Of a stretch of 64,000 nt of DNA, positions 10,695-23,274 are shown piece by piece. Origin of the DNA: Cryptomeria japonica (Eukaryota > Streptophyta > Pinopsida > Cupressales > Cupressaceae). The DNA is taken from the NCBI RefSeq assembly GCF_030272615.1, contig NC_081409.1, positions 879,503,220 to 879,567,219 on the forward strand. The letters run 5' to 3'. How positions within the stretch are numbered: the stretch's first letter is position 1; each line of letters opens with the position of its first letter. The notes under the pieces were generated by a model. The model searched no databases. It worked only from the letters and a program-made list of their open reading frames with translations, and was not told the origin of the DNA. The position numbers and the translations under genes were made by a program.

Positions 10695-12386
10695 CCCTGA
10701 CATTTCATTTGTAAAGGCTAATTAGCAATAATTTAGCAATAAGTTAGAGATAGCATGTAAATAGTTGGAAGAGTTAGAATATAGTTGATAGAATAGTAAT
10801 TAGAGTAGAATAGGAGGACAAGGCAAGAAATTGTTGGCATTGATTGTAAACAAACTCCATTTTCATTGAAGTAATGATGAAGTGTGTCGTTTCTTGCAAT
10901 TTGCATGGTTTCTTGTTGAGTCTTCAATCCTAGATGGTAGATGATTAGATGAATGGAGGAAATGCGATTGATTAATGGTGGAATTCGTATATCCATACTA
11001 CTAGCAGTTTGTTGATTGCAGACTTGCCTTGTGTAGTCAACTGGAATCATTTAGCTTAAGCTCAATTTCAATTTGTCGCTTCTTCATTGATATGCATCAA
11101 CTTGATGGTGTCTATGCCTGCGGTGATGATTTGAACATCATAAAGCTTCCCTTAGAAGATCGCACTAGCCTTGTGGAGATGGTCCATTGATGTCAAAACA
11201 AGACCTAGTTAGAGTTTCATCAAAAATCAAATCATTGCTCCTACATTCTTAGTATTAGGATTAGATCTTCTCTTCGCCCTCATCCTTTTTCCATTTTTTC
11301 AAATCTAAGCCAGTAAGAGCCTGTGTTCCAGCAAAGCAGATCGGAAGTTCAATCATCAGATGTAAGTCCCCTTGTGATTCCAGCAAATCACATCATACCA
11401 CTGGAGTTTATCCACACGTAGAGACCCTACCAAAAGAACATTGGAGTCATCCTAACTGATCCTTCATGCGAATCTTCAGCAGTTAGAGACTTTATTCAAG
11501 AGAGGATAAGATGCCTTTGGGTATTTTATTCTGTGTATGATGGTGTACAAAATACACGTCAACAGGTTGTTGTTATATTTTCACACATCGTCCCATTGCA
11601 AATGGGGACCCCCACTTTTTTGCTTAGATTAGGGGTCTTAGTTTCTTTAGTTGTTAACCTTTGCCAATGAGTAAGAGATGTCAGGTTGAGGTCATGTTGC
11701 AAAATTGCTAGAGGTTGTAGGAAGTTGTCAATAATGTCAATATGTTGCAAGGATTGCCAAGGTTGTTAGAAAGGGTCAATTTTGAAGGAAATAAAATCTT
11801 CCTAGTATAATGAAGTCCCTCTCTTATGCATTTCAATTCTCATCTTTAGGAGAGAAAAAAAAATTCTAAGGCAATAGACTTGGACAATCAGCCTCCAACA
11901 TCAAGCAAGACCCTGCGCATCAACTTAGGTTGATAGGAAGCCCAAAAAAATTTCAAAGTATAAGAGCTTGTGCATTAACTTAGGTTGGTAGGTGTTGTGA
12001 TGTTTTCACACATTGCCCCATTGCCAATGAGGACCCCGTCTTTTCGCTTTTGTTTTACCTGTTCTTCTCTCTGCTTTTAGGATTTTGAATGAGTGAGTTG
12101 TCTGTCTGGGCTAGGGCTAAACCTTAGGGGTTTCTTTTGGATGTTTTTCAAGCTGAGTCCAGTCAAATTTTGATAGTTATTGAGCGTCCTTCCGAGGGTT
12201 GATTATTGAAGTAAGATAAGTCTGTCAGGAAGTCAGATATGTCTCAGGTTAGGTCTAGTCAGGGTTTTTTGAGGGAAAATTCAAATTTTGTTTAAGTGTT
12301 AGCATTTTGAAGATGAAATTGTGTATTCTTGCCTAGGTAAATTTTGATCATTTTTTGGAGGCAAGATGATACCTGAAACAGCAAAA

Positions 12387-14113
12387 GTGCTCCTGTCCCT
12401 CACCAAGGGACCAGAGCACAAATATTATTTTATGCATATTTGTCATTGACTTTTCTATTTTGTTTTGTGCAGGGTCTTCCAGAATGATAATTGGACATGA
12501 CTTGATACTTTTGAAGATTTTGAAGGCACAAAAATGGTGAATTTTGAAGGTTAAAGAAGTCAAAAAGTGCTCCCGTCCCTCTCCAAGGGACCAAGGCAAA
12601 GTGCTCCCGTCCCTCACTGAGGGACCAAGGGGAAAAGACTTATTCGAGACATTCCTGGCCTTGTTTGGTTAAATTGAGACATCAAAGGCATGGTGAAGGA
12701 CAAAACGAACATGATAAAGCATCTAGACTTGATTGAAAACAATAAAATGATGAAGTTTTTGCCTAGAAGGTAAAAAGTGCTCCCGTCCCTCACTGAAGGA
12801 CCAGAGCACTTTTCTTTATATGTGCAATTTTAGACCTTTATTGGACATTAACTTCTATTCATAGCATGAAGTAAGATGAAATCTTCCCCAGCAAAGAAAT
12901 TTCGAGGTGAAAAGTGAGACAATTTGGCTTAGAACGCAAAAAGTGCTCCCGTCCCTCACTGAAGGACCGTGCCACTTTTTTTAAATTTGCACTATCTTTG
13001 CAAGGTTAAGGTGATTTTATGATTTGAAGAGGTTAAGGGAAGCATGTTTTGTCCATTGAATATAATTTAAGCAGTCTACAAAGGAGCAAATCAACCCAAA
13101 TGACAAAAAGTGCTCCCGTCCCTCACTGAAGGACCGTGCCACTTTTTCAAGTTTCTCCTATTTGTTTGATATTTTATGGCAAAACTTGACTTGGATGGGA
13201 AGGACGAAGGATGTTTTATGCCTTGGACGCAATTGAGAGATTTAAAGAACAAAAGGGTACGCCAAGATGAGAAAAGTGCTCCCGTCCCTCACTGAAGGAC
13301 TGTCCCACTTTTCCAAAAGTGCTCCCGTCCCTCACTGAAGGACCGTCCCACTTTTCTAAAAATACAAATTTCTTGCAAAGGCAAGGCAAGTTGCGTGATT
13401 GAAATGAATGAAAGAGGGCAAGATTCATCCATTGAAGACAATTTGGAAGACTAGCAAAGGACGAATTGGCTTAAAAATGAAAAAGTGCTCCCGTCCCTCA
13501 CTGAAGGACCGTCCCACTTTTTCAAAAGTGCTCCCGTCCCTCACCAAGGGACCAGAGCACTTAACATGTTATCTTGTCTTTCTCACCAATTTTGGACGAA
13601 TTGAGACCAAGGCGCAAGTTTGAAAAAATGTTTAAAATGCCTTGAAGTTGAATTGAGATGCGAGAGTTGCAAATTTTGACGACAACTGGCAAAAGTGCTC
13701 CCGTCCCTCACTAAAGGACCGTGCCACTTTTTCCAAATATGACCATTTACCTTGCATTTTGAAATGATATTTTTATTACCAAGGCTCAAGATGGTGTGAA
13801 ATGTGATATTCTACGCCTTGAGGGTAAATTGAAGATTAATATGATCAAGAATTCATACAATGGACTCAAAAGTGCTCCCGTCCCTCACTGAAGGACCGTC
13901 CCACTTTTTTTTGAAAACAACAAATTCCCTTCGAGATTATGCTAAGGCAACGTTGTATGAGATGGGAAGAGTCTTCTAAGGCGTGGTGAACAAAGGTTTG
14001 ACTTCAAAATTGAGAATCCTAGCCTAAAAATGAAAAAGTGCTCCCGTCCCTCACTGAAGGACTGTGCCACTTTTTCAAAAGTGCTCCCGTCCCTCACCAA
14101 GGGACCAGAGCGC
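12387..14113 (+). repeat. Array of 14 palindromes in unit B, GTG...CAC subtype
   Basis: The left arm is GTGCTCCCGTCCCT; the right arm is AGGGACCAGAGCAC in some copies and GAAGGACCGTCCCAC in most, with AAAA and TTTT extending the stem. Starts are at 12387, 12567, 12601, 12777, 12943, 13110, 13276, 13319, 13485, 13528, 13695, 13872, 14038 and 14081. Spacings are 180, 34, 176, 166, 167, 166, 43, 166, 43, 167, 177, 166 and 43. Compared with A, the outer TCG...CGA pair of triplets has become GTG...CAC on both sides. Confidence 0.92.
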
Positions 14114-14466
14114 TTAACATGTGCATTCTTTATTTTGCAATGTCCCAACGTTAACATCCTCCAAATCGCATGAAATGCCAAAATCATCAACTTCGAAATA
14201 TTTGAAAAAAAGAATTAATTAAATTGGCATTTAATAAAAGCGCATAGCATTTAATAATTAATTTTAAGCCTTGGAAGATCGATTTTTTTTTTATTATTAA
14301 GGCATTTAAAATTAATTTTTGTGAAATTAAAATTAAAATTGAAAAAGGAGCGCTTGAGGTATTATTTTTATCCATTTTACTAAGTTGGCCTCTTCCTTTT
14401 TAGTTTTATTTATTTTTTGGCCTATTTTCATCAAGTCGGCCTATGGGGAGGTGAAATGGTGAGCGC

Positions 14467-14938
14467 TCTATATATTTGGGGTGTGTTTTTCATTATTCAA
14501 ATCATTCATTCATTGTTTCAAGTGCGATTTGGAGAAGCAAGGAAGGAAGTGCGAAAGCTAACCTATTTGGAGCGAATTATCCTAAGTGTTGGAGGCTTAG
14601 GGTGGTGGAATTGATGCTTGAGAAGACTAAAGGAGACGCATTTTGCTAAAAGAAGACTTTGATCTACACTTTGCCTAGCAAAATTCATCTATTTTTACAT
14701 CATTTCTTAGAGTTAATTCTCAAGAGGAGGTATGGCAAAATCATCTTGACACCCTTATTCAAGGTTTGATTTTTTTTTTTTAAGACATTTTTTAGAAAAG
14801 TCTAAGTATTGCATGGTTAATTAGGAAATGATAACTCAAGATTTATTATGAAGTTTCCTAATTAAAATCTTGAATCTTCCTTTTAAAGTTTAATTTTTAG
14901 ATTTCAAGATATATTACTAATTTTGAAATGTTGTGTAG
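14467..14938 (+). promoter_or_regulatory. Internal promoter, leader and intron of unit B
   Basis: TCTATATATTTGG (about 14467-14476) is the TATA box. The donor GAGG/TATGG places the intron start at 14730, and the acceptor TTGTGTAG ends at 14938 (209 bp). The following exon opens GTATCAAGATGG with an ATG and then a short open stretch before the coding region is lost. Confidence 0.6.
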
Positions 14939-15431
14939 GTATCAAGATGGTGACTCCAAAGCCCGGAGGATCTACAAGTCGGCAGGTTCTCATCAAGGGC
15001 GATCAAGCAAGGACAAGGGCGACCTCCTCCAGCCTAGCATCGACAAGGACGACCTCTTCCAATCCAGCATTCCAAGGCGAGGTACATCAACATCCTGCAC
15101 ATCAAGGACACAAGAAGTCAGAGCAAGGGTTCGTTGAAGAAGCAGATAGTTCCAGATGAGTTAATTAAAGCTAGCTTCTCAACAACATCAAATTGAATAT
15201 CTACCAAGCTACAAGTGTCAGACGAGTTGGCATCCTAGTCATCACTCCTCCAGTCGGATTGGTCCACCTCAACAATGTCCAGATTCAATGTACCTAACTC
15301 ATAGAAGGTAGCACAAACTTCGATGTACCTACCTCGGCTATCCATTGGTGGAATTTTCCAGAGAGGACATGTGTCCAAGCAATACAATTATTTCATTGGT
15401 CGAGCATTAAATGTTATGTAATGGTTGTAAC

Positions 15432-15520
15432 AAACCCTAATTAGGGTTTTCATTGTAAAATCTTGGCCATTGATCTCGAATTGATCTTAGCCATCGAATT
15501 GTATTGTGGGCACTATATAA
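15432..15520 (+). promoter_or_regulatory. Telo-box palindrome plus TATA box, unit B
   Basis: Perfect 18-bp palindrome at 15432-15449, with CTATATAA at 15513-15520, about 0.89 kb before the 3' end of B. Confidence 0.75.
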
Positions 15521-16408
15521 GCCCCGACTTTTCATTTGTAAAGGATAGATAAGAGATAGTTGGAAGCAGTTAGAGAGAAGATAGATAGAGAGTAGTTAGA
15601 AGGTGATTAGCTAGTTGATAGAATAGCAATTAGAGTAGAGTAGAGAGAGAAGGCAAAGATTGTTGCCAAGATGTTGTTGTAAGAGACTTGTAACTTCATT
15701 GAAGAAATGGTGAAATTTATGGGTCGATTCGACAATTTGCATGGTCTTTATACTTCTTATATTTGATTTCATGTTATTAGATGAGTGGAAGAAATGTGCT
15801 TGATTGATGGTGGAATTCGTATATCCATACTACTAGCAGTTTGTTGATTGCAGACTTGCCTTGTGTAGTCAACTGGAATCATTCAGCTTAAGCTTAACTT
15901 CAATTGTCGCTTCTTCATTGATATGCATCAACCTGATGGTGTCTATGCCTGCAGTGATGATTTGAACATCATAAAGCTTTCCTTCGAAGATCGCACTAAC
16001 CTTGTGGAGATGGTCCTGGGATGTCAAAACAAGACTTACTTAGAATTTCATCAAAGATCATTCATTGCTCTTACATTCTTAGTGTTAGGATTAGATCCTT
16101 TCCTCGCCCTCATCTTTGTTCCTTTTTTCAAGTCAAAGCTAGTAGAATCCCGCGTTCCAGCAATATTCAAAGCAAATCAGAAGTTCAGTCATCAAGTGTA
16201 AGTCCCCTTGTGATTCCAGCAAATCACATCATACCACAGAGAGCTTATCCACACGTAGAGACCCTACATACAAGAACCTTGAAGTCATCCCGATTGAACC
16301 TTTTCGCGACATCTTCAGCATTCGGAGGCTTTATTCAAGAGAGGATAAGGTACCCTTGGGTATTTTATTCTGTGTTTGATAGTGTACAAAATACACGTCA
16401 ACAGTAGG

Positions 16409-17390
16409 AAGTCTCTAAGTGCCCACGGATCAACCTAGGCTGGTAAGAAGGTGAAATCGCTTAAATGAATGCCAACCTCCAATGATGAGAAAGAGGCTGA
16501 GAATCAATCTAAGTTGGCAATGAAAAGTGATGAAGAACAAATTAAGAGCATTTCGACCTCAACAAGTATTGAACCTCTTGTGCACCTACTGGAGTTGGAA
16601 AGAAATAAAGTCTAATTAATCAAGTGCAAATCAACTTGAGTTAAAAGGAAGGCGAATTTCCCAAAGGATGACAAGGCGAATTAACTTAAGATCATGAGCA
16701 AGGTCGATGGGAAAAGGTTTTATCTTCTTAAGCGATTAAAGCATAACTTTTGCAAAATGAGAAGCTAAAACTTATAAACTTAACTCTCAACAATGAGAAG
16801 GAAGTTCAAGGCCAACCTCTAGCAATAGGAAGCCAATCTCCCTAAGAAAGAAAGAAGATGCAAACCAACCTAAGTTTGTGGGAAGGAGTATCCAAGCAAG
16901 TAAAATCAAGATCAACGTCTACACTTGGAGTGTTAAGTAAGGCGAATTTAAGAAGTTAAAACCAAGAAGTTGGGAAGATGTAAGTTGGATGAGATGAAGT
17001 TCACTAGAAGATAAGGGAGGTGAATTGGCTAAACAAAGTAAGACTAAAACTAGCTTCTTACAAAGATGAAACTCTTAAGTTGCAAAGATGGAAGTTGAAA
17101 ATACTTAATTATCAAAGTCGAACTTCTAAAGATGTAAGTTGGCGAATTACCAAGTAGAGGAAAGATGCAAACTAACCTCAGTTTATGGGAAGGATAACTA
17201 AAGATGATAAAACTCAATTATCTACCCTTAAGAGATCAAGAATGCAAATTTCACAAAAGCTCAAATCGAGTTAAGGTGGTAAAATAAAATGCATTTGAAC
17301 ACCAAGAAGTTTGAGAGATGTAAGTTACATAATATGAAGTTAGGTGGTAAAATAAAATGCATTTGAACACCAAGAAGTTTGCTGGAAAGG
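16409..17390 (+). repeat. Degenerate repeat slot of unit C
   Basis: In the position where A and B carry palindromes, C has irregular copies of a motif of the form CAACCTAAGTTGGTGGGAAG (for example near 11918, 11975, 16428, 16506, 16863 and 17165). There is also a 40-bp direct repeat (GGTGGTAAAATAAAATGCAT and onward) at about 17276 and 17342. The core CCTAAGTT/AACTTAGG is itself close to a palindrome. Spacing is not regular. Confidence 0.6.
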
Positions 17391-19227
17391 AAAGAAGGGT
17401 AAATTCGCTAAACAAAGGTGTAGACATGAGACTTTTAAGTTGCAAGGATGAAGGTTGGAAATCATCAAGTCAAAATCGAACCTCTAAGGAAGCAAGTTGG
17501 ACAATGATAAAGCAAATTTGAAGGTAGTTCAAACCTAGACGGCTGGGAGTTGAATAAAATCATATAAGGCGGTTTAAATATCAACTTAGAAAAATTGCTC
17601 AATTCACTTGCTAGGTCGGCTCTCTAAGGAAAATGAAAGAATACGATTTATTAAGTGACAAAACATTTTCTTTCTTAGTAAGGTCGGCTTGATAAAAACT
17701 TCAAGAGGTGTGACTATTGGGTGTTAAAGTATATAAAGGTGAGAAGATGGGTGTTCATTCATTCATATCGACAATCAAATTCGTATTCACAATCACCAAG
17801 AGCAGAGGTTAATCAGATTTTCTTCAAGTTTGATAGGTGAAGATTGCTCCAAGAAGAATCATTGACTTTTCTTAAGAAGGACCCGCCAACCTCAATCCAA
17901 TCGAGTTGCCTTGGATCTACATCAAAAGAGGACTCAGCGAATTTATCTTAAGAGCTGAAAATTAAAAGGCCAAGTGCTACGAATCTGCATTGAAGAAGTG
18001 ACAGTTGAAAGAGAGATTTTGAATATCAGATCATTAGAAGGAAGAACCAAAGGGGCTGGTCGAAGACCAAAGCCCAAAAGAGTTTAAGTCTGATTTCTGA
18101 GTGCTAATTAAGATCCATTCATCCCTTACTCAGAAGCCTAACTACAGAATTTGATGATCATTAAAGAAGGAAAGATATATCTCAGATTTTCTGAGTGATA
18201 ATCAGACCTAGGGTTATAAAAAATCAGACCTACAGAATCCCATTTGCAGGCCCTAAATTTCATGTTCTCAGTAAAATTATCATTTTCAGATTGGGAAAAT
18301 TTTGTGAAACAGGATTGGTGAAGTGATTAATGTTATTTCATATATAAGTTTTGAGTTTTATTTTGTTATTCTTGATTCTAAGTATGTTCTTTTTCCAGGT
18401 TTAATACACAAAAGGATGCATGAAGTGATGGCGAACTGGGGAGAACTCAATCACATAGATGGTGAGCAATTCAAGGCGAACACAAGATCTACATTCCAAT
18501 AAGGAAGTCAAGAATCAACATCATTACAACCTCAAAGGTGCAGCAAGAAGAGGACTTCAACAAGGATGCACAATGACAATTCAAGGCGTTCGAGTACAAG
18601 AGTTTCAAAGGTGAAGAAGAAGACTATCCTGAACATGAAGGAGACTTCACATGTATTCCAAGAGATGAAGAACCTTTCAACACAATTTCAAGAATATTCC
18701 AAAGGAATCACCAAGTATTTGAAGTTCTAATTGCTTTACAAGTATGGCAAGGATGCGAGTGAGTTAAGGCAACATTGCTCCATGTAAAGATCATCATAAC
18801 CTCAATCGAAAGGAGGAAGCATCATAGGAATTTCACCAAACAAAGGATTCCACGCATGAGGTCAGGAATTACATCAAAGAAGGTTAAGGAAGGAAATACT
18901 TCATGATTCAAAGTTTGAGGTTGTGAATGCATCACAAGTAGGAAAATTTCCAAGTTAGAATGAAGAAGAATGAAAGTGATCGAGTAATGGAGATAGTTTT
19001 AGAAGAGGCTGAGGTGGCATCCTATTTGCATTCAAGCCAATCAAGCTACTTCCACATCAGCAAGTCTAGGTGCATTGAACCTGATTCATCTCATGGTGGA
19101 GCAAGTGACACATGGCGCAAATTCTATTTTATGTACCTAAGCTATTCTCTTATTGGTTAGAAATCAAGATGGACATGTGTCCAATTCATTGTAATGATTT
19201 CATTGGCTAAGAAGAGTTTGTTGTAAC

Positions 19228-19304
19228 AAACCCTAATTAGGGTTTTATTGTAAAATCTCGGCCATTGATTTGAGCCATTCATTGTAAAGAGCTATCTATA
19301 TAAG
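19228..19304 (+). promoter_or_regulatory. Telo-box palindrome plus TATA box, unit C
   Basis: Perfect 18-bp palindrome at 19228-19245, with CTATATAAG at 19296-19304, about 0.84 kb before the end of C. Confidence 0.75.
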
Positions 19305-20140
19305 GCTCAGTTTTCTCATTGTAAAAGGTTAATAATAGTTAATAGTTCAAGAGTAAGAAGAATAGAATAGAAGATAGAGTAGAGGTTAGATTAGGAGAAG
19401 GCAAAGATTGTTGCCTAGACTTTGTTGTAAAGAACATATGATTTCATTGAAGCTATGGTGAATTTGATGTGTTATTTCAACAGGTTGCATGGTCTCTACT
19501 TCTCAATTCATTTTCATGTTGTTTAGATGAATGGAAGATCTTTGTGCATGATCAATGGTGGAATTCATATATTCATACCACTAGCAATTTGTTGATTGTA
19601 AGTTTGCCTTGTGTGGTCAATTGGAATCCTTAAATGAGTTTAACTTCAATTGCTATTCACACTTTGATATGCATTGCCTTGATGGTATCCTTGTTGTTGA
19701 TAGTGATTTGAACATCATGTGCTTACCTTAGGAGATCGCACTAAGCTTTGTGGAGTTGTTGCTTTGCATGTCAAAGCAAGGCTTAGTCGAGTTTCACCAA
19801 AGTTTGTCCATCGTTCCTACATTCTTAGGATTAGAATAGACTCCTTGAATCCTATCCTTTTGCCATTTTATTTTCCAAGCAAGTAGTTAGAATCTAAGTT
19901 CCAACAACATCCAAACATGCGACATTCAAGTATATACGTAAGGCCCCTTAAATTACCATCAATCACATCAATCAATTGAGCTATCCACATGTCAAGACCT
20001 GACGATAGAAACCTTGGAGTCATCTTGGTTAATCATTCAATTTAGCATCCAAGAAGATTTTGATCAAGAGAGGATAAAATACCAACTTTTGGTATTTTAT
20101 TATGTGTTTCATTGTGCATAAAAAACACATCAACAGGTTT

Positions 20141-21426
20141 CACTTCTGCACTTGTGGGTTCAATCCTGCAATCTCCAGATTTGACCCTGCATGGATTTAC
20201 CTTCACAGTCACGGGTTTGCCTCTGCAGTTGCAGATCTTAACCATTAACATAGAAATGAACCTGCACATTCTGCAACTTATGTTTTCTGTCAACCTGTCT
20301 TTCGTATTGTCTAATTCCCAAATCCAACTTACTGTTCAAGTTTTATTTTCTAGATTCTTATGGATCAGCTTTTCTTGTTTGAAAAAAAGCAATGTGCACA
20401 TGATTAATTATTACAAAATTGAAGTAAATTTTAGCTTGCAATCTGATGTTGATTTGGATTTGAGATTTCTAAGATTTTTTTGATCAGAACACATTCATAT
20501 GCTTTCTAAACATTCTCTAGTCATTCTGTGATCTTGTAAAATTTTTGTTTGAGGGTGTGAAACCTTAGACGTCTACTCATCTGTTACAATTTCAATGAAT
20601 AAACAACTAGCTTGTTGAACCTTGGATTTTCCAGGATGACTTCTTTGCAATGTACCTAAGTTGGCAAATGCTTTCTTTTTGAAAAAGTCAAATGAACCTT
20701 TGAGGTTGGAATTTTGAAACTTTTACAAGACACAAAATATTAAATGTTGAAGCTTCAAGTATATTTAAATGCAAAATAGAAATATAGCATGTTAGATCAT
20801 TTTTTGAGATATGCTTTCTGATTCACAGGAGTATAAAACTCACCGAAAAGCACATGTCAACATTTAGAAAGAAATCATCTGGTTGAATTTTAGAGAAACA
20901 AGGCGCTTGCATATGCATCAGAATGACCATCACTTGTATAAAAGAGTTAGATTCATGTGAGAAAGATCTTTTGTATGCCAGTTACAAATGTTATTTTACT
21001 TCTGTGATTTGGCTACCTTATAAGAGAGCTGTTTGTCCCTTAAGAATTTTTAATATTGAAGATGAAAGTGGTTCATTACCCCTTTTGTCATATAGAACTA
21101 TTTTATATAGACCAATGACTTCTCGCAGAAGGTAATCATAAAAAAGTGACGAACCAAACTGCAAGATTATACAAACCCCATGTGAAAGAATGCAGTTCAA
21201 CAGGTGGTTGAAACGTGATTTGAAAGTTGCATTTCAATTTTTACCCTAAATTTTACTGGTTACACTTTAATGCATTTAATGCAATGCCTTCATTAATGCA
21301 AGGATTGTATTATCATCTATTTATTTGATGGTATAGCGCTCCTGATTAATGTAGTTTGTTATATTGGAAAAGTAAATTTCATGTTTTATTATTTTATAGG
21401 AGTTACTTGGCATTAAAATTGGAGAA
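20141..21426. other. No recognised feature
   Basis: Sequence between unit C and the small LTR element at 21432. Several open frames are short and without character. The first 150 bp have loosely repeated CCTGCA/CTCTGCAG words. Confidence 0.4.
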
Positions 21427-21723
21427 TATTTTGAAATAATAATTGATTCTTATTAAATACTCCTTATATAAGCAATTACAAAAGATCTTTCCATAACGGA
21501 AACAATTGAGAACTAAGGACATAATAGAAAGATTCTAAATACTGATTGACTTACAAAATAGAAAGTTACTAAAAACTAACCAATCGACTTAAATGACCTT
21601 TATAGCTAAATATTACAATAATATTTTAATGGCCTCCCTTAATGGTCATTCTACTAACTACAACATTTGTCCCAAAATTTTACAACTAGCTGATACAACC
21701 CATGATCTTTGATGCCAAACGCA

Positions 21724-22076
21724 TGTTGGAATCGTTTGCCGTTGTGCCAAAAGATCGAACTATCAACGCCCAATACAATTGCCAAATTTTACTTGACCTA
21801 CGGGAGGTGGTTAAGTCATGTCACGAGTCCCCAAGGAGGTGTTGACTACCAAGTCAACAATCTCCCCCTCAACACCAAGCGAGCCTTCAGCACCCACTGA
21901 AGGGAGACTTGAACCCGTGATCCAAGGCTCTGATACCAATTGTTGGAATCGTTTGCCGTTGTGCCAAAAGCTCGAACTATCAACGCCTAATACAACCGCC
22001 AGATTTAACTTGACCCATGGGAGGTGGTTAAGCCATGCCATGAGTCCCCAAGGAGGTGCTGGCCACCAAGTCAACA
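21724..22076 (-). mobile_element. TRIM element, 353 bp, with two 136-bp LTRs
   Basis: LTRs at 21724-21859 and 21941-22076 are both 136 bp and nearly identical. On the minus strand they begin TGTTGACTTGG and end GATTCCAACA. Only about 80 bp separate them. 21927-21938 reads GCTCTGATACCA (primer binding site TGGTATCAGAGC on the minus strand), and TCTCCCCCTC at 21861 is the complement of a polypurine tract. Flanks are ACGCA and CCGCA, a duplication with one mismatch. These are the defining parts of a terminal-repeat retrotransposon in miniature. Confidence 0.88.
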
Positions 22077-22199
22077 CCGCAATGGTTTTCCTCTTGCTGT
22101 TAAGTCTCTAGCTGCCTTCCAACATGATATTAGGTAATGAAGCCATCCCTCCTGTTATCTAGAGATACAAAAAACGAGATAAAATGCAGCTTCTCAAAT

Positions 22200-23040
22200 A
22201 CCTTCGATTTTTGTAGATAAAAAATCAGAAAAAACTGAAACCCTTGATTTGTTATTTTAAAAAATTGTGCAAAATTTTTGAATATCCACAATTTTGTGGA
22301 AAATCACTCCGAACCTTCATAGTTATGAAAATCCACGATTTTGCCAAAGATTGTAAAAAAAACAAGGTAAAAAAACCCTCCATTACTTTGGAGAAAAACA
22401 GCAACACCCACAATTTTTTAAAAAATCTTGCAAAAACTCAGTTTGCCCTAGAAACAAACCCTAGGTGAACAAAAGCGGACAGCAAGAAACCACGATTTTA
22501 TAAAAAATCAGCAAAAATTTTTTGAAGGTGTGGGAAAAATTGTTAAAAAGTAGTTGTAAAACAGCACCACGATTTTGTAGAAAAATTGTCAAACCCTAGC
22601 TGCAAAAGATAACTCACGTTTTTTTTGAAAAAATTGTCAAATAACTCAGCTGAAATCTGCTGCGTGGCTGGAAACCCTAGTCACACAGCAGACATGCAAG
22701 AGCAAACCCAGGATTTTCTAAAAAAATGTTCAAAAAGTCAGTGATAATGGTCACACAATTTTTCAAGGAAAAAATCTGCAATTTTTAATAGGACAAACCC
22801 TGTGAACCAGAAAACCACAATTTTTATCAAAAAAACCGTTCAAAAACTTTGATGGTAAAAGCCCTTGATTTTCAGCAGAAAAAACCATGAATTTTATTCT
22901 ATAAAAAATCTGCCCAAAAAAAAAACCCCACGATTTTTTTTATTTAAAAAAACCCATCAGAAAACTTCTTGAAATTTCGAGGAAATTTTTAGGTAAATGG
23001 ACCATGAATTATTTTATTAAAAAATTCGCCAGAAAAAGAA
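22200..23040. repeat. Irregular CACGATTTT/AAAATTG repeats
   Basis: Within the small LTR element, words such as CCACGATTTT, CACAATTTT and AAAAATTGTCAAA recur roughly every 45-65 bp, often as facing pairs separated by A-rich loops. The composition is so AT-biased that part of this may be chance. Confidence 0.5.
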
Positions 23041-23274
23041 CCTATTCTCTAATACCATGAAATAATAATTGATTGTTATTAACAAAGGAGAGGAATACTC
23101 CTTATATAAGCAGTTACAGAAGATCTTTCCATAATGGAAGTGATTGAGAACTAAAGACAGAATAGAAAGATTATAAATACTAACACACTTAAAGAATAGA
23201 AAGTTACTAAAAACTAATTGAACGACTCAAGTGACCATTATAGCTAAATGTTACAATATTACTTTAATATATTT

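Larger units (their letters stand above)
7035..11564 (+). mobile_element. Giant LTR-like unit A, 4530 bp
   Basis: Starts TGTTGTGACG and ends CACGTCAACA, with an exact duplication GGTTG at 7030-7034 and 11565-11569. In order it holds a terminal hairpin (7058-7074), a duplicated CCTGATCCTGAAATTTG motif (about 7200-7262), fourteen 33-bp palindromes (7440-9277), an AT-rich stretch, an internal TATA box and intron (9618-10147), a short remnant where F has its coding region, and the telo-box/TATA promoter 0.88 kb from the end. It has one set of ends and no internal direct repeat, so a solo LTR is the best reading. It is inserted two bases inside unit C. Confidence 0.88.
11993..16403 (+). mobile_element. 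Giant LTR-like unit B, 4411 bp
   Basis: Starts TGTTGTGATG, ends CACGTCAACA, and is flanked by an exact GTAGG duplication (11988-11992 and 16404-16408). Removing it rejoins unit C across its TTAGGTTGGTAGG-type repeat region. It contains fourteen palindromes of a different subtype from A (12387-14113), an internal TATA box with intron (14467-14938), and the telo-box/TATA promoter. No coding region remains between intron and promoter. Confidence 0.88.
7033..20135 (+). mobile_element. Giant LTR-like unit C, interrupted by units A and B
   Basis: Removing A (with its GGTTG duplication) and B (with its GTAGG duplication) leaves a unit of about 4.15 kb made of 7033-7034, 11570-11992 and 16409-20135. 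It starts TGTTGTTATATTTTCACAC and ends ACACATCAACA like its relatives. It has the conserved opposed telo-box palindrome (19228-19245) and TATA box 0.84 kb before the right end. The flanks read GGGGT (7028-7032) and GGTTT (20136-20140), so the duplication, if real, has decayed, which suggests an older insertion. No coding region is left. Its repeat slot holds motifs unrelated to the palindromes of A and B. Confidence 0.75.
21432..23269 (-). mobile_element. Small LTR retrotransposon with host TRIM insertion
   Basis: Two LTRs, left 21432-21631 and right 23058-23269, match each other and the solo LTR at 3272. An exact duplication TATTT lies outside (21427-21431 and 23270-23274). Next to the right LTR, 23047-23057 reads CTCTAATACCA, whose complement TGGTATTAGAG is an initiator-Met type primer binding site, so the element reads on the minus strand. 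GGCCTCCCTT next to the left LTR would be the polypurine tract. The internal region has no polymerase and consists largely of low-complexity repeats plus the TRIM at 21724. LTR ends on the coding strand are TA/CA-TTAAA and TTTCA, not TG...CA. Confidence 0.75.
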
